This document shows positions 41,525 to 50,512 of a DNA stretch of 64,000 nucleotides, in pieces. Position numbers and translations under genes: made by a program. The notes under the pieces were generated by a model. The model saw nothing but the letters and a program-made list of their open reading frames with translations. It searched no databases and was not told where the DNA came from. Where the stretch lies: assembly GCA_910585965.1 (NCBI GenBank), contig CAJUHH010000016.1, positions 18,812 through 82,811 on the forward strand, written 5' to 3'. Position 1 is the first letter of the stretch, and every line of letters begins with the position of its first letter. This DNA is from an uncultured Lachnospiraceae bacterium. Its GTDB lineage: Bacteria; Bacillota; Clostridia; Lachnospirales; Lachnospiraceae.

Positions 41525-42472
41525 TTATTTGGTATTGCCATGTATCATTTTTTCTATAGTCTCCAGCGAAATATCTCCTTCCATCGGGCCAAACGCGGCC
41601 GCGTTCAGCGCTCCTGCCGCCGCTCCCATCCGCGCTGCCTCATCCAGTCCTTTCCCTTGGGCAAGTCCGCAGATAAAGGCAGCGTCAAAGCTGTCCCCCG
41701 CGCCTGTCGCATCCATCTGTTTGACCGGATAAACCCCCATCTCCAGCGCCAGTCCTTTTTTTGTATATATTTTAGAACCTTTCGAACCATTCTTCAAAAC
41801 AAGGATTTCCAGGTTTTCATTTTCAAAAACCGCCTTAACAGCCTCTTCGATATCTTCCTTTCCCGCCAGCATTTTCAGTTCCTGCACGCCCGGCATAAAA
41901 ATATGGCAGTTTCCAAATGCCTCCCGTACCATGTCAAGAGCTTTCGGATCGCGCATCAATTCAAGCCTCACATTCGGGTCAAAGCTGATCTTAACCCCTT
42001 TCTTTTGAAATAGATCCATTGCTTTCAGGATTTCCTTCCCGAATTCCATGGATGCCATCAGGGAACAGCCCATCACATGGAAATACTCCACATCCTCCAT
42101 CCCGTCCAGGTTTTTCGGGGCTTTCGGCTCCACAGCAGGGGTATGGTCCATATGGAAAATAAACCTTCTGTCCCCGTTCGCATAATAGGTGACAAAAGCA
42201 ACTCCTGTAGACCCCTGACTGCTTTTTTGTATCCAACGGCAGTCCACGCCGTCCTTTGCCAGCCGGTCCGTAATGTTTTTACCGAAGTCATCGTCCCCCA
42301 CCCCTGCAATAATGCCGCTGGAGCAGCCGAGCCTGGCCGCCGTGCTGATAAAAATCCCCGGCGCGCCGCTGGGAAAAGGTCCTTTGAAATCGCCCGTTTC
42401 ATATAGTTCCATCCCTTCGCGGGGACGCATAATCTCGCAAAGCAATTCCCCCATCGTCATAATCTTTGGCAT
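41525..42472 (-). CDS. PfkB-family carbohydrate kinase
   Basis: A 315-residue ribokinase/PfkB-family sugar kinase. The N-terminal segment GDFKGPFPSGAPGIFISTAARLG and the C-terminal signature MDATGAGDSFDAAFICGLA with the catalytic Asp are clear. The family phosphorylates sugars such as fructose, ribose, KDG or tagatose-6-phosphate; the adjacent class II aldolase suggests a sugar entering glycolysis through a bisphosphate. It starts 23 nt after rseP on the same strand, so it is read with the dxr-rseP genes although it has no functional link to them. Confidence 0.9.
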   Translation of the reverse strand: MPKIMTMGELLCEIMRPREGMELYETGDFKGPFPSGAPGIFISTAARLGCSSGIIAGVGDDDFGKNITDRLAKDGVDCRWIQKSSQGSTGVAFVTYYANGDRRFIFHMDHTPAVEPKAPKNLDGMEDVEYFHVMGCSLMASMEFGKEILKAMDLFQKKGVKISFDPNVRLELMRDPKALDMVREAFGNCHIFMPGVQELKMLAGKEDIEEAVKAVFENENLEILVLKNGSKGSKIYTKKGLALEMGVYPVKQMDATGAGDSFDAAFICGLAQGKGLDEAARMGAAAGALNAAAFGPMEGDISLETIEKMIHGNTK

Positions 42473-42495
42473 TTCATTTCCTCCCCCTGCCTCAC

Positions 42496-43551
42496 TCAGG
42501 AAAAAATTCTCGCAATGTCGTTAAATAAAACAAACACCATTAATATCATTAAAGCCGCCATTCCTGCCAGATGAACCATTCCTTCTTTTTCAGGCGGAAT
42601 CGGCTTCCCTCTCGCCGCTTCGATCAAAAGAAAAACAAGGCGTCCCCCGTCCAGTGCGGGAACCGGCAGCAAATTCAAAATGCCCAAATTCACAGACAGC
42701 AAAACCGCAATATTCATCATGGAAAGGATCACGCTGCTCATGCCATAAGGCTTCGCTTCTTCATAAGTATCCCCTACCAGCTGGGCAATGCCCACCGGCC
42801 CTGCCACGTCGTCTTTCGTCACCTTGCCTGAAAAAAGCATGCCCAGGCTTTTAAAGGTAGAACTTACCCAATATTCCAGTTTGTAAAAACCGTGCTGGAA
42901 GACTTCCAGCCCCCGGCATTTAAAATATTCGCTGACACCAGCAAAGCCCATATAATACCGCCCTGCCCCGCTGTCATAAATCGGAGTAATGGTTACGCTT
43001 CTTTTTTCCCCGTCCCGAAGATACTCCACCTCCATATCTTCTCCCCGGTTCAATGCAGAAATCAAAAACACCTGGTCTCCTAAATGGATCCTCTCTCCGT
43101 TTATTTTTGTAATTGTATCGCCGCTTTGCATCCCGGCTGCCTCTGCAGCGCTGCCCGGAAGCACGTTTTGGATGACCGGGCGGTTGGAGCCGTCGAAAGC
43201 CACTACAATCAAAGTAAGAATATAGGCCAACAGCAGATTAAACAAAGGCCCTGCCACCACGGCCGATATCCGCGCCCATACGCTCGCCGACAAAAAAGAT
43301 CCTTCCCCGGGTTCTCCTTCTTTCGCATCCAGCCCGTCCTCGCCTTCAAACATGCAAGCCCCGCCGATGGGCAGCAGCTTCAGGCTGTATTTCGTTTCCC
43401 CTTTCTGAAAATGGAACAACGTCGGCCCCATGCCGACCGCAAACTCCACCACATGTATCCCGTTGATCTTCGCCAGCAGAAAATGGCCGAATTCATGGGA
43501 AATTACGATCAGCCCAAATATTAATATGAATAATAGAATCGTCACAATCAA
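42496..43551 (-). CDS. rseP: Site-2 intramembrane zinc metalloprotease RseP
   Basis: RseP cleaves membrane-anchored substrates such as anti-sigma factors and leftover signal peptides. The 351-residue protein has the active-site VISHEFGHFLLAK in its first helix, a PDZ domain (about 120-200, VIQNVLPGSAAEAAGMQSGD), and the second zinc motif NLLPVPALDGGRLVF near the end, with four membrane helices. It overlaps dxr by 4 nt, a common arrangement in Clostridia, where rseP is followed by ispG; here four other genes intervene. Confidence 0.94.
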   Translation of the reverse strand: MIVTILLFILIFGLIVISHEFGHFLLAKINGIHVVEFAVGMGPTLFHFQKGETKYSLKLLPIGGACMFEGEDGLDAKEGEPGEGSFLSASVWARISAVVAGPLFNLLLAYILTLIVVAFDGSNRPVIQNVLPGSAAEAAGMQSGDTITKINGERIHLGDQVFLISALNRGEDMEVEYLRDGEKRSVTITPIYDSGAGRYYMGFAGVSEYFKCRGLEVFQHGFYKLEYWVSSTFKSLGMLFSGKVTKDDVAGPVGIAQLVGDTYEEAKPYGMSSVILSMMNIAVLLSVNLGILNLLPVPALDGGRLVFLLIEAARGKPIPPEKEGMVHLAGMAALMILMVFVLFNDIARIFS

Positions 43552-44693
43552 TTTATCACCTGCTCTATGAATTCATGCGTCTCCCGTTCCGCCCGGAGAA
43601 TTTCTTCCACTCCCGGCGCTTCGATCCTCCTGTGTCTTTCCATGGATGCCTCTATCAGTTCCGGAATCTGCATGAATCCTATCTTTCTTTCCAAAAATAA
43701 GTTTACTGCCTTTTCATTGGCGGCATTATATACTGTAGGCATGCTGCCGCCCTGCCTTGCCGCATCGAAAGCCAGTTTTAAGCCCGTAAAGGTTTCCGGG
43801 TCCGGCTTTTCAAAAGTAAGCGTACCCAGCTGGAAAAAATCTACTCTTTTCCCTCCCAGGGGCCTTCTGTCCGGGTAAAACAGCGCATAGGCAATCGGAA
43901 GCTTCATATCCGGCATTCCAAGCTGCGCCATGACCGCCCCGTCCTCGTATTCCACCATGGAATGGATAATGCTCTGGGGATGCACCACCACTTCTATCCT
44001 GTCCAGGTCCACGCCGAACAGCCATTTCGCTTCCATGACTTCCAGTCCTTTGTTTACCATTGTAGCAGAATCTACCGTAATTTTCCTTCCCATCGCCCAA
44101 TTCGGGTGCTTTAAGGCATCTTCTACTTTCATTTTTTTCAGTTCTTCACGGCTCTTCCCCCGGAACGGCCCGCCGGAAGCGGTCAACAGGATCTTCTGTA
44201 CTCTCTTCTTATTTTCCCCGTTCATGGATTGAAAGACAGCGCTGTGTTCGCTGTCCACAGGCAGGATCGGCACTCCCTTTCTCTCTGCCAGCGGCATGAT
44301 AATATGCCCTGCTGTCACCAGAGTCTCTTTATTGGCCAGGGCGATCGTTTTCCCATTTTCAATGGCCGCAATCGTCGGCCTGATGCCGATCATCCCCACG
44401 ATCGCTGTCACCAATACTTCCATTTCCTCCATAACCGCGATCTCCAGAAGGCCTTCCATCCCGCAAAGGACTTTGACATCCATATCTGCCACTCTCTCTT
44501 TCAGATCCTTATATGCCTTTTCGTCCCACAGAGCCGCCAGTTTAGGCGAGAATTCGCGGATCTGCTGTTCCATTTTCTCTACGCTGCTTCCCGCCGCCAG
44601 AGCCACTACTTCCAGATCCTCATTCTGCCGTACAATCTCCAGAGTCTGGGTTCCGATCGATCCCGTAGAACCTAACACCGCTATTTTTTTCAT
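43548..44693 (-). CDS. dxr: 1-deoxy-D-xylulose 5-phosphate reductoisomerase
   Basis: Dxr converts DXP to MEP with NADPH, the committed step of the MEP pathway. The 381-residue protein begins KKIAVLGSTGSIGTQTLEI (NADPH-binding), has ALANKETLVTAGHI, the metal site PVDSEHSAVFQ, the flexible loop TASGGPFRGKSREEL and VDSATMVNKGLEVMEA, and PQSIIHSMVEY. The ATG at 44693 is preferred to an upstream one at 44705, which adds only four residues. It lies between cdsA and rseP. Confidence 0.95.
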   Translation of the reverse strand: MKKIAVLGSTGSIGTQTLEIVRQNEDLEVVALAAGSSVEKMEQQIREFSPKLAALWDEKAYKDLKERVADMDVKVLCGMEGLLEIAVMEEMEVLVTAIVGMIGIRPTIAAIENGKTIALANKETLVTAGHIIMPLAERKGVPILPVDSEHSAVFQSMNGENKKRVQKILLTASGGPFRGKSREELKKMKVEDALKHPNWAMGRKITVDSATMVNKGLEVMEAKWLFGVDLDRIEVVVHPQSIIHSMVEYEDGAVMAQLGMPDMKLPIAYALFYPDRRPLGGKRVDFFQLGTLTFEKPDPETFTGLKLAFDAARQGGSMPTVYNAANEKAVNLFLERKIGFMQIPELIEASMERHRRIEAPGVEEILRAERETHEFIEQVIN

Positions 44694-44744
44694 CCATGCC
44701 TCCATCTTATCTGTTTTTTGTGATCTTTCCGTGATTTTTCTCTT

Positions 44745-45578
44745 CTATTTTATGAAAAGGAGAGCCAGCCCATATATCATCGGAGCGGTAAAAATCACAC
44801 TGTCAAAACGATCCATAATCCCTCCGTGTCCGGGAATGAGATGTCCGTAATCTTTTATATTATGATTTCTCTTGATCGCCGAAGCCGCCAGATCCCCGAT
44901 CTGGGAAATCATCGCGCCGATTCCGCCAATCAGGGCAAATATCCAAGTGATCTGCTGTCCTGAAACCACGCCCTCCACAATAAAATATCCGTAAAGCCCC
45001 CCTGCCAGCGCCGCGCCAGCCACGCCTCCTACTGCTCCTTCTATGGATTTTTTCGGGCTTAATTTGGGGGTCATCTTATGTTTTCCAATCAGAATTCCTG
45101 TCAGATAAGCAAAGGTATCGCAAACCCAGGAACTGATGAAGATCATCCATACCAGATAAATGCCATATTGGAGTTCCCTTGTCTGATAAATAAAAGAAAA
45201 CATCACTGGCGCATAGGCAAAGCTGAAAAAAGCAGCCATCACCTGGGATGCTTCATATTGGGGAAAAGTAAACACATAGACGAACATAAAGCCGATCATC
45301 ACGAATAAAATAGAAAGCATCTGCGCCGCCTGGGAACTGGTAAATACAACGATGCCGTAGTAAGCCAGTATGCCGATATATCCCGCCGCCTCCAAGGCAT
45401 TTATTTTTTTCCCTTCCTTGCCGTCCAAAGAGCCGCCGTTGCATGCCTTGCTCAGTTCGCGGTACGCTGCCAGCGATATCAATAAAAGCACGGCCGCCAG
45501 TAAATAACCTCCCTGCAGCAACGTAACCAGCGCGATAATCACCAGCACAATGCTGCTGAGTAAACGAGTGAAAAACAT
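44745..45578 (-). CDS. cdsA: Phosphatidate cytidylyltransferase
   Basis: CdsA makes CDP-diacylglycerol from phosphatidate and CTP for phospholipid synthesis. The 277-residue protein has seven to eight membrane helices and the C-terminal signature SQIGDLAASAIKRNHNIKDY followed by LIPGHGGIMDRFDS, including the metal-binding Asp residues. It follows uppS by 12 nt, the usual order in Firmicutes. Confidence 0.95.
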   Translation of the reverse strand: MFFTRLLSSIVLVIIALVTLLQGGYLLAAVLLLISLAAYRELSKACNGGSLDGKEGKKINALEAAGYIGILAYYGIVVFTSSQAAQMLSILFVMIGFMFVYVFTFPQYEASQVMAAFFSFAYAPVMFSFIYQTRELQYGIYLVWMIFISSWVCDTFAYLTGILIGKHKMTPKLSPKKSIEGAVGGVAGAALAGGLYGYFIVEGVVSGQQITWIFALIGGIGAMISQIGDLAASAIKRNHNIKDYGHLIPGHGGIMDRFDSVIFTAPMIYGLALLFIK

Positions 45579-45590
45579 CTGTCCTTCCTC

Positions 45591-46322
45591 CTAATCATTT
45601 TTTACCAAGCCATACCTTCTATCCCTCTTATTATATGCTTCTATGGCTTTTATCAATTCTTCTTTTGAAAAATCCGGCCAGTGTACCGGCGTAAAATAAA
45701 ACTCCGTATAAGCGAGCTGCCAAGGAAGAAAATTGGATATGCGCTGCTCATTACACGTACGGATCAAAAGATCGGGATCGGGCAAGCCGCGCGTATCAAG
45801 CATGCCGCCAAACATTTCTTCCGTAATTTCTTCTTTTTTTATTCTGCCTTGCTCCGCCAGCTCCGCTATCTGTCTGGCCGCCCGCACGATTTCATCCCTT
45901 CCGCCGTAATTTAAAGCAATCTGGAAATGCAGGCCGTCATTATTCCGTGTGGCATCTTCCAATTCGGCGATCTTCGCCCTGATGTCCTCATCCAGTCCTG
46001 CCTTGTCTCCCAATATCCTGACGCACATCCTGTTCTTTTCTGCCGTTTTTAAACAAGTCTTTAAATAGTTGCGCAGCAGCTTCATCAAAGCATTCACCTC
46101 ATCTTCCGGCCGGTTCCAGTTTTCCGTGGAAAATGCATACACCGTCAAATACTGTATCCCCATTCGGTAAGCCTCTTCGCAGATAATCTCTACCGTTTTC
46201 GCTCCTTGCACATGCCCGTAATTCCTCGGCATCCCCTTTTTTTTCGCCCATCTTCCGTTTCCGTCCAAAATGATTGCCACATGGTTTGGAATATTCATAT
46301 TGTCCAGCATTTTGCCATCCAT
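45591..46322 (-). CDS. uppS: Undecaprenyl diphosphate synthase
   Basis: UppS extends farnesyl diphosphate with cis isoprene units to make the carrier lipid of cell-wall synthesis. The 243-residue protein has the catalytic NHVAIILDGNGRWAKKKG (Asp), the NYGGRDEIV loop, and the DPDLLIRTCNEQRISNFL and YTEFYFTPVHWPDF motifs (diphosphate binding and final helix). Starts at 46322, 46310 and at the MNIPNHV methionine are all possible; the first is given. A terminator-like hairpin lies between frr and this gene. Confidence 0.94.
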   Translation of the reverse strand: MDGKMLDNMNIPNHVAIILDGNGRWAKKKGMPRNYGHVQGAKTVEIICEEAYRMGIQYLTVYAFSTENWNRPEDEVNALMKLLRNYLKTCLKTAEKNRMCVRILGDKAGLDEDIRAKIAELEDATRNNDGLHFQIALNYGGRDEIVRAARQIAELAEQGRIKKEEITEEMFGGMLDTRGLPDPDLLIRTCNEQRISNFLPWQLAYTEFYFTPVHWPDFSKEELIKAIEAYNKRDRRYGLVKND

Positions 46323-46369
46323 ATCCTCTCTTCCCCTTGCTTTGGCATAGCCTGTCTTTACTTATAAAA

Positions 46370-46419
46370 GGGACAATTCGATACGGCGTATCATCCGATA
46401 CGCTTATATCGCCTGTCCC
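46370..46419 (-). terminator. Terminator-like hairpin between frr and uppS
   Basis: GGGACA and TGTCCC close a stem that contains a second perfect inner hairpin GCGTATC-ATCC-GATACGC. On the minus strand it ends in TTTTAT. Since uppS has no promoter of its own between the hairpin and its start, it may be a partial terminator that lowers downstream expression. Confidence 0.55.
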
Positions 46420-46434
46420 TGACTTCCCTATCCT

Positions 46435-46986
46435 TTATACCGTAAGGATTTCCTTTGATTTTTCCTCCACCAGTTTATCGATCTCCTTGATAAACTTATC
46501 GGTCATTTTCTGCAAGTCTTCCCCTAACTGCTTGATCTGGTCTTCCGAAACGTCTTCCTTAGCCAGCTTTTTGAAAGCATCATTTCCATCCCTGCGGATA
46601 TTGCGGACAGCAACCTTGCTCTCTTCCCCTTTTTTCTTCACTTCTTTGACCAGATCCTTCCTGCGTTCCTCGGTAAGTTCAGGAAATACAAGACGGATAA
46701 TGGAGCCGTCGTTGGAAGGGGTAATCCCGACATCGGAAGCCATGATCGCCTTTTCGATCTCTTTAATCAGCGATTTTTCCCAAGGGGCGATCTGTATCAT
46801 TCTCGCTTCCGGCACTGTAATATTCCCTACCTGCTGGATCGGGGTCGGTGTCCCGTAATAATTCACACGGATTTTATCCAGTACATGGGGGTTGGCCCTT
46901 CCTGCACGAATTGTCGCATAATCCGAAGCCAGATAATCAATCGCCTTTTTCATTTTTTCATCATATACTTTTAATCTTTCATCCAT
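46435..46986 (-). CDS. frr: Ribosome recycling factor
   Basis: RRF, with EF-G, splits the ribosome after translation stops. The 183-residue protein has the three-helix-bundle signature: YDEKMKKAIDYLASDYATIRAGRANPHVL, VNYYGTPTPIQQVGNI, and near the end RRDGNDAFKKLAKE and DKFIKEIDKLVEEK. The methionine at 46986 (MDERLKVYDEKM) matches the family start; the upstream in-frame ATG at 47001 is almost inside the ribosome site. It follows pyrH by 32 nt. Confidence 0.95.
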   Translation of the reverse strand: MDERLKVYDEKMKKAIDYLASDYATIRAGRANPHVLDKIRVNYYGTPTPIQQVGNITVPEARMIQIAPWEKSLIKEIEKAIMASDVGITPSNDGSIIRLVFPELTEERRKDLVKEVKKKGEESKVAVRNIRRDGNDAFKKLAKEDVSEDQIKQLGEDLQKMTDKFIKEIDKLVEEKSKEILTV

Positions 46987-47018
46987 AATACCAATAACCA
47001 TTCCTTCCGTAATTTTTC

Positions 47019-47711
47019 TTAAACCGTCACTTTCGTTCCACTAAACGTTCCTTTTACTGCGTTGACAATGCTGTTTTCCCCGCCAAGGCCGAACACCCAC
47101 ATCGGCATCTTATTTTCCCTCGCCATAATGGATGCCGTCATATCCACGACCTGAAGGTTTTTCTCGATCACTTCGTCAATCGAAACCTCGTCGTACTTCC
47201 TTGCCTCCGGATTCGTCCTTGGATCCGCGTCATAGACTCCGTCCACCGCCTTTGCCAGAAGGATAACATCCGCATCCACTTCCACCGCGCGAAGAACCAC
47301 TCCCGTATCCGTAGAAAAATAAGGATGGCCGGTTCCTCCTGCGAAAAATACGACTTTCCCCTGTCCGAAATATTTATTCGCCTTATCCTTGCTGAAAAGC
47401 TTTGTAAAGGAACCGCAGACAAACGGGGTAAGAATCTCCGTTTCCATGCCCGACGAGCGGAATATCTCCGACACATAAATACAATTCATCACCGTTGCCA
47501 GCATACCGATCTGATCCGCCTTCGTCCTGTCGATATTCTCGCTGGAACGGCCGCGCCAGAAATTGCCCCCGCCGATCACGATACCGATCTGCGTATCCTT
47601 TGTCAATTCCTTTACTTGTAATGCGACCTTGCGCACTGTTTCCTCGTCAAAACCTGTTTTCTTGCTGCCCGCCAGCGCTTCCCCGCTGAGTTTCAACAAC
47701 ATTCTCCGCAT
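47019..47711 (-). CDS. pyrH: UMP kinase
   Basis: PyrH phosphorylates UMP to UDP and is hexameric and allosteric. The 230-residue protein has RMLLKLSGEALAG, IGIVIGGGNFWRG, the FFAGGTGHPYFSTDTGVVLRA motif and AKAVDGVYDADPR, all typical of bacterial PyrH. The start at 47711 gives the standard N-terminus; 47723 is the alternative. rpsB and tsf, often upstream of pyrH, are absent; instead an Hpt-domain gene is upstream. Confidence 0.95.
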   Translation of the reverse strand: MRRMLLKLSGEALAGSKKTGFDEETVRKVALQVKELTKDTQIGIVIGGGNFWRGRSSENIDRTKADQIGMLATVMNCIYVSEIFRSSGMETEILTPFVCGSFTKLFSKDKANKYFGQGKVVFFAGGTGHPYFSTDTGVVLRAVEVDADVILLAKAVDGVYDADPRTNPEARKYDEVSIDEVIEKNLQVVDMTASIMARENKMPMWVFGLGGENSIVNAVKGTFSGTKVTV

Positions 47712-47774
47712 ATGAATAACCATGCCTTTCTCTCAACCTGCGACTCGTCTATATCCAAAACACGCGCATTCCTT

Positions 47775-48128
47775 TTATAAACTCTCAATACAAACGATCG
47801 CCTTTTCATATCTGTCCTGGAATTCTTTCAGTTCCTCCTGCAACCCCGCCATCTCGTTAGCACGCAGTTTTTCCACCATAGGAACCAATATCTGTAGAGC
47901 CCCGTCCACCCCGAGGTTGGACATGACTCCTTTTAATGTATGGCCGCTGCGGAACGCCGCCTCGCAGTCCTCCTTTTCCACTGCCTCTATAAAAGCCTTA
48001 TAATTCTGGTCAGCCGGGAGTTTTTTCAGGAATTTGAAATATAACGTTTCATTCCCCATAAAACGCTGTAATGTTGTGTCTACATCGAATCCGCATTCCA
48101 CTAACTTATCTTTCAGTTCCTTATCCAT
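47775..48128 (-). CDS. Hpt-domain phosphotransfer protein
   Basis: A 117-residue single Hpt domain. The phosphorylated histidine is in CEAAFRSGHTLKGVMSNLG, with the His-x-Leu-Lys-Gly pattern of the family, set in a four-helix bundle (helices about 15-30, 45-55, 60-75 and 85-110). It would carry phosphate between a hybrid histidine kinase and a response regulator; neither partner is adjacent, though a lone receiver lies at 31225-31581. The ATG at 48128 was chosen by family length; the ORF extends to 48155. A promoter lies at 48192-48220. Confidence 0.88.
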   Translation of the reverse strand: MDKELKDKLVECGFDVDTTLQRFMGNETLYFKFLKKLPADQNYKAFIEAVEKEDCEAAFRSGHTLKGVMSNLGVDGALQILVPMVEKLRANEMAGLQEELKEFQDRYEKAIVCIESL

Positions 48129-48191
48129 AGCCCATTTCCTTCCCTTCTTATTCATTACCCTTTTTCTATATAATTTTTATTCCTGCAATTA

Positions 48192-48220
48192 AGCGTACTA
48201 TAATAACATTTCCTTGTCAA
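48192..48220 (-). promoter_or_regulatory. Promoter of the Hpt gene (and possibly pyrH)
   Basis: On the minus strand TTGACA (48215-48220) is followed after 17 nt by TACGCT (48192-48197). The AT-rich region 48221-48373 upstream shows no credible gene. Confidence 0.65.
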
Positions 48221-48373
48221 TATTTTAAATAAGTATGACGAAGAAATCAACTTTTGGAATAACATATTTATGAAAATCACTTGTTCTATGAGATTCTTTA
48301 GATAAATTAGAAATTTAAGAAAAAACTCCGAAAAAGAAAAATATATCAAAAAATAAAGTTGTCATGGACGGAC

Positions 48374-48625
48374 TTAACGAGCCAGCTTATTAATTCTAAA
48401 GATTTCTTCTATCGCATCCATACCGTCTTGAAGCCTTGCAAATTTCTTGTTAGCGTTCAATTCAAATGCTTTCTGTGCCAGCTGCACTTCTGTTACTTGC
48501 CCTGACATTTTATTTTGTTTGATTTCCATGATATCCAGCCTGTTTTCCACCTTATCCAGCCTGTTATCGATTTTATCCAGCCTGTCTATAATTTTACCAA
48601 ACATTTCCCTGCTTTCCATATCCAT
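48374..48625 (-). CDS. Small coiled-coil protein
   Basis: An 83-residue protein dominated by a heptad pattern: DRLDKIDNRLDKVENRLDIME repeats a 7-residue unit (xRLDKxxN) three times, continued by a second helix. No signal, no membrane segment. Similar short coiled-coil proteins are widespread and mostly unannotated in Firmicutes; they probably oligomerise. GGAAGGAGG lies just before the ATG and a promoter lies at 48682-48710. The repeat is also visible as near-repeated DNA (around 48535-48585). Monocistronic. Confidence 0.75.
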   Translation of the reverse strand: MDMESREMFGKIIDRLDKIDNRLDKVENRLDIMEIKQNKMSGQVTEVQLAQKAFELNANKKFARLQDGMDAIEEIFRINKLAR

Positions 48626-48681
48626 ATCGCCGCTGCCTCCTTCCCAGATTTATTCAAACACTCAATGAAAATTATTTGTTT

Positions 48682-48710
48682 ATTATAGCATAACAGAGCA
48701 GTGAAGTCTA
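48682..48710 (-). promoter_or_regulatory. Promoter of the small coiled-coil gene
   Basis: TATAAT (48682-48687) on the minus strand with a weak -35 TAGACT (48705-48710) at 17 nt. Confidence 0.55.
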
Positions 48711-48732
48711 TAAAAAACCAATTTATATTATT

Positions 48733-48765
48733 GAAAAAGAGGACGGCCGCAGCCATCCTCTTTTT
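48733..48765 (-). terminator. Intrinsic terminator of the opp operon
   Basis: On the minus strand AAAAAGAGGATGGC pairs with GCCGTCCTCTTTTT with a four-base loop. It follows the oppA stop by about 25 nt. Confidence 0.85.
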
Positions 48766-48790
48766 TATCAAATACATCTTCCAAATTCAA

Positions 48791-50512
48791 TTATTCAGCG
48801 ATATCTGCATACATGAAGTACCAGTATCCATAAGGTGAATGCCAGGAGCCTGTGATCTTATCGCTCTGCAGCCAGAAATCGTTGTAGTAAGCGATCGGAA
48901 CACATGCTGTTTCACTCATCAGAATATCTTCTGCTGTATGAAGAGCTTCGGAACGTTCTGCAGCATCCAGCGTAGTCCTGGAAGTATCCATAGCTGCATC
49001 GTATTCTGCATTGCTGAACTTACCATCGTTATTGCCGTTTGTAGAATAAAGCAGGTCTAACATGTTGGAAGGATCGCTGTAATCGCCAACCCATCCGTTA
49101 CGAGCCACGTCATATTCGCCGTTACGACGCATAGGCGTGAAGCTGGACCATTCTACGATATTCACCTGAAGGTCGATGCCGAGTTCTGCCCATGCCTGCT
49201 GCAAATACTCAGCTACTACTTTATGGTATCCTGCATCGTTCGTTGTGTATGAAATAGCCGGGAAGCCTTCTCCGTTCGGATATCCTGCTTCTTCCAGCAG
49301 CGCTTTTGCTTTTTCCAGATTGCCTTCGAAATCTGCGGTATCGATATAAGGAGCTCCTCCGTTCGCTTTATCTATAAACGGCGCGCCGTCCGTATCAATC
49401 CAGCCGGGACCCATGAAGTTGCTTGCCGGGGAATAAGTTCCCTGCATCAATGTATTTGCAACATACTCGCGGTCGATCGCAAGGCTGAGAGCCTGGCGTA
49501 CTTTTGCATCGCTAAAAGCATCCCTGTTCAGGTTCAGGCTGATATAGTATGTGCCGATAATCGGATCTACAAAGAAATCAGCATTGCCTTCCAAGCTCGG
49601 AATTTCTTCCGTGGGAACATCTTTAATCATCAGGACTTCGCCTGTCTGATATGCGCTGTAAGCAGCGTTAGAATCTTCAATCAATGCAAACTGAATACCA
49701 TCCAGTTTAATTGCGTCCGCATTCCAGTAGTTCGGGTTCTTGCTGAACAGAATATGGGAACCAGGCACCCACTCTGTCATATAGAAAGGTCCGTTAGAAA
49801 CATAAGTTTCCGGCGCGGTTGCCCATGCATCGCCGTTTGCTTCTACTGTCCCCTGCTGTACCGGGCTCAAAGTAGCGAATGCTGCAAGGCTTCCGAAATA
49901 AGAACAAGGAGCGTTCAGTGTAACAACCAATGTCAGGTCATCCTGTGCCACTACCTGCAAAGCGTCCAGATTTCCGCCGATCGCATCTTCATAACCTACT
50001 ACCATGCTGAGAACTGTCTCTGCATAAGGAGCTGCTACCATAGGATCGCACACTCTCTTCCAGCTATATACAAAATCATTTGCCGTCAGCGGGCTGCCAT
50101 CGGACCATTTCAATCCTTCTCTTAAATGGAATGTCCATGTAAGGCCATCCTCTGAAGTTTCCCAGCTTTCTGCCTGTCCAGGAGCCAGCTGCCCATCCTG
50201 ATCCACGATCAGAAGGCATTCAAATGCATGAAGCAGCATATTACCGCCGTCTACCGCGCTGTTCAGTGCGGGGTCGATCGTTTCAGGGTCAGGTCCGATC
50301 TGTACTTTCAGAATCTTGCTGCCGTCGGATGCTGCAGGAGCTTCCGCTGCATTGTCTGCTGCAGGAGTTTCTGCTTCCGCTTCTGCGCCGTCATCTGCCG
50401 CAGGAGCTTCTGCTGCCGGTTCCTGCGCCGGGCTGTCACTGCCTGAACCGCAGGCAGCCAGGCTAACTGTCATAGCCGCAGCCATTAAGAGTGCAATAAC
50501 TCTCTTTTTCAT
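48791..50512 (-). CDS. oppA: Oligopeptide ABC transporter, substrate-binding lipoprotein
   Basis: This extracytoplasmic receptor delivers peptides to the Opp channel. The protein (573 residues) starts MKKRVIALLMAAAM, with lipobox SLAAC, then a low-complexity Ala/Glu/Pro linker of about 45 residues, then an SBP family 5 domain: QIGPDPETIDPALNSA, FHLREGLKWSDGSPLTANDFVYSWKR, and later VRQALSLAIDREYVAN. The ATG at 50512 has GAGGAGG at good spacing. It is the last gene of oppBCDFA, 127 nt after oppF; a 12-bp palindrome TGTTTATAAACA (50547-50558) sits in that gap and may be an operator or processing site. Confidence 0.93.
   Translation of the reverse strand: MKKRVIALLMAAAMTVSLAACGSGSDSPAQEPAAEAPAADDGAEAEAETPAADNAAEAPAASDGSKILKVQIGPDPETIDPALNSAVDGGNMLLHAFECLLIVDQDGQLAPGQAESWETSEDGLTWTFHLREGLKWSDGSPLTANDFVYSWKRVCDPMVAAPYAETVLSMVVGYEDAIGGNLDALQVVAQDDLTLVVTLNAPCSYFGSLAAFATLSPVQQGTVEANGDAWATAPETYVSNGPFYMTEWVPGSHILFSKNPNYWNADAIKLDGIQFALIEDSNAAYSAYQTGEVLMIKDVPTEEIPSLEGNADFFVDPIIGTYYISLNLNRDAFSDAKVRQALSLAIDREYVANTLMQGTYSPASNFMGPGWIDTDGAPFIDKANGGAPYIDTADFEGNLEKAKALLEEAGYPNGEGFPAISYTTNDAGYHKVVAEYLQQAWAELGIDLQVNIVEWSSFTPMRRNGEYDVARNGWVGDYSDPSNMLDLLYSTNGNNDGKFSNAEYDAAMDTSRTTLDAAERSEALHTAEDILMSETACVPIAYYNDFWLQSDKITGSWHSPYGYWYFMYADIAE

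Noticed and set aside
48155..48349. Open frame of 64 codons on the minus strand upstream of the Hpt gene
   Set aside because: Very AT-rich, biased to Phe/Ile/Leu/Lys, no ribosome site, and it overlaps the predicted Hpt promoter; most likely non-coding.
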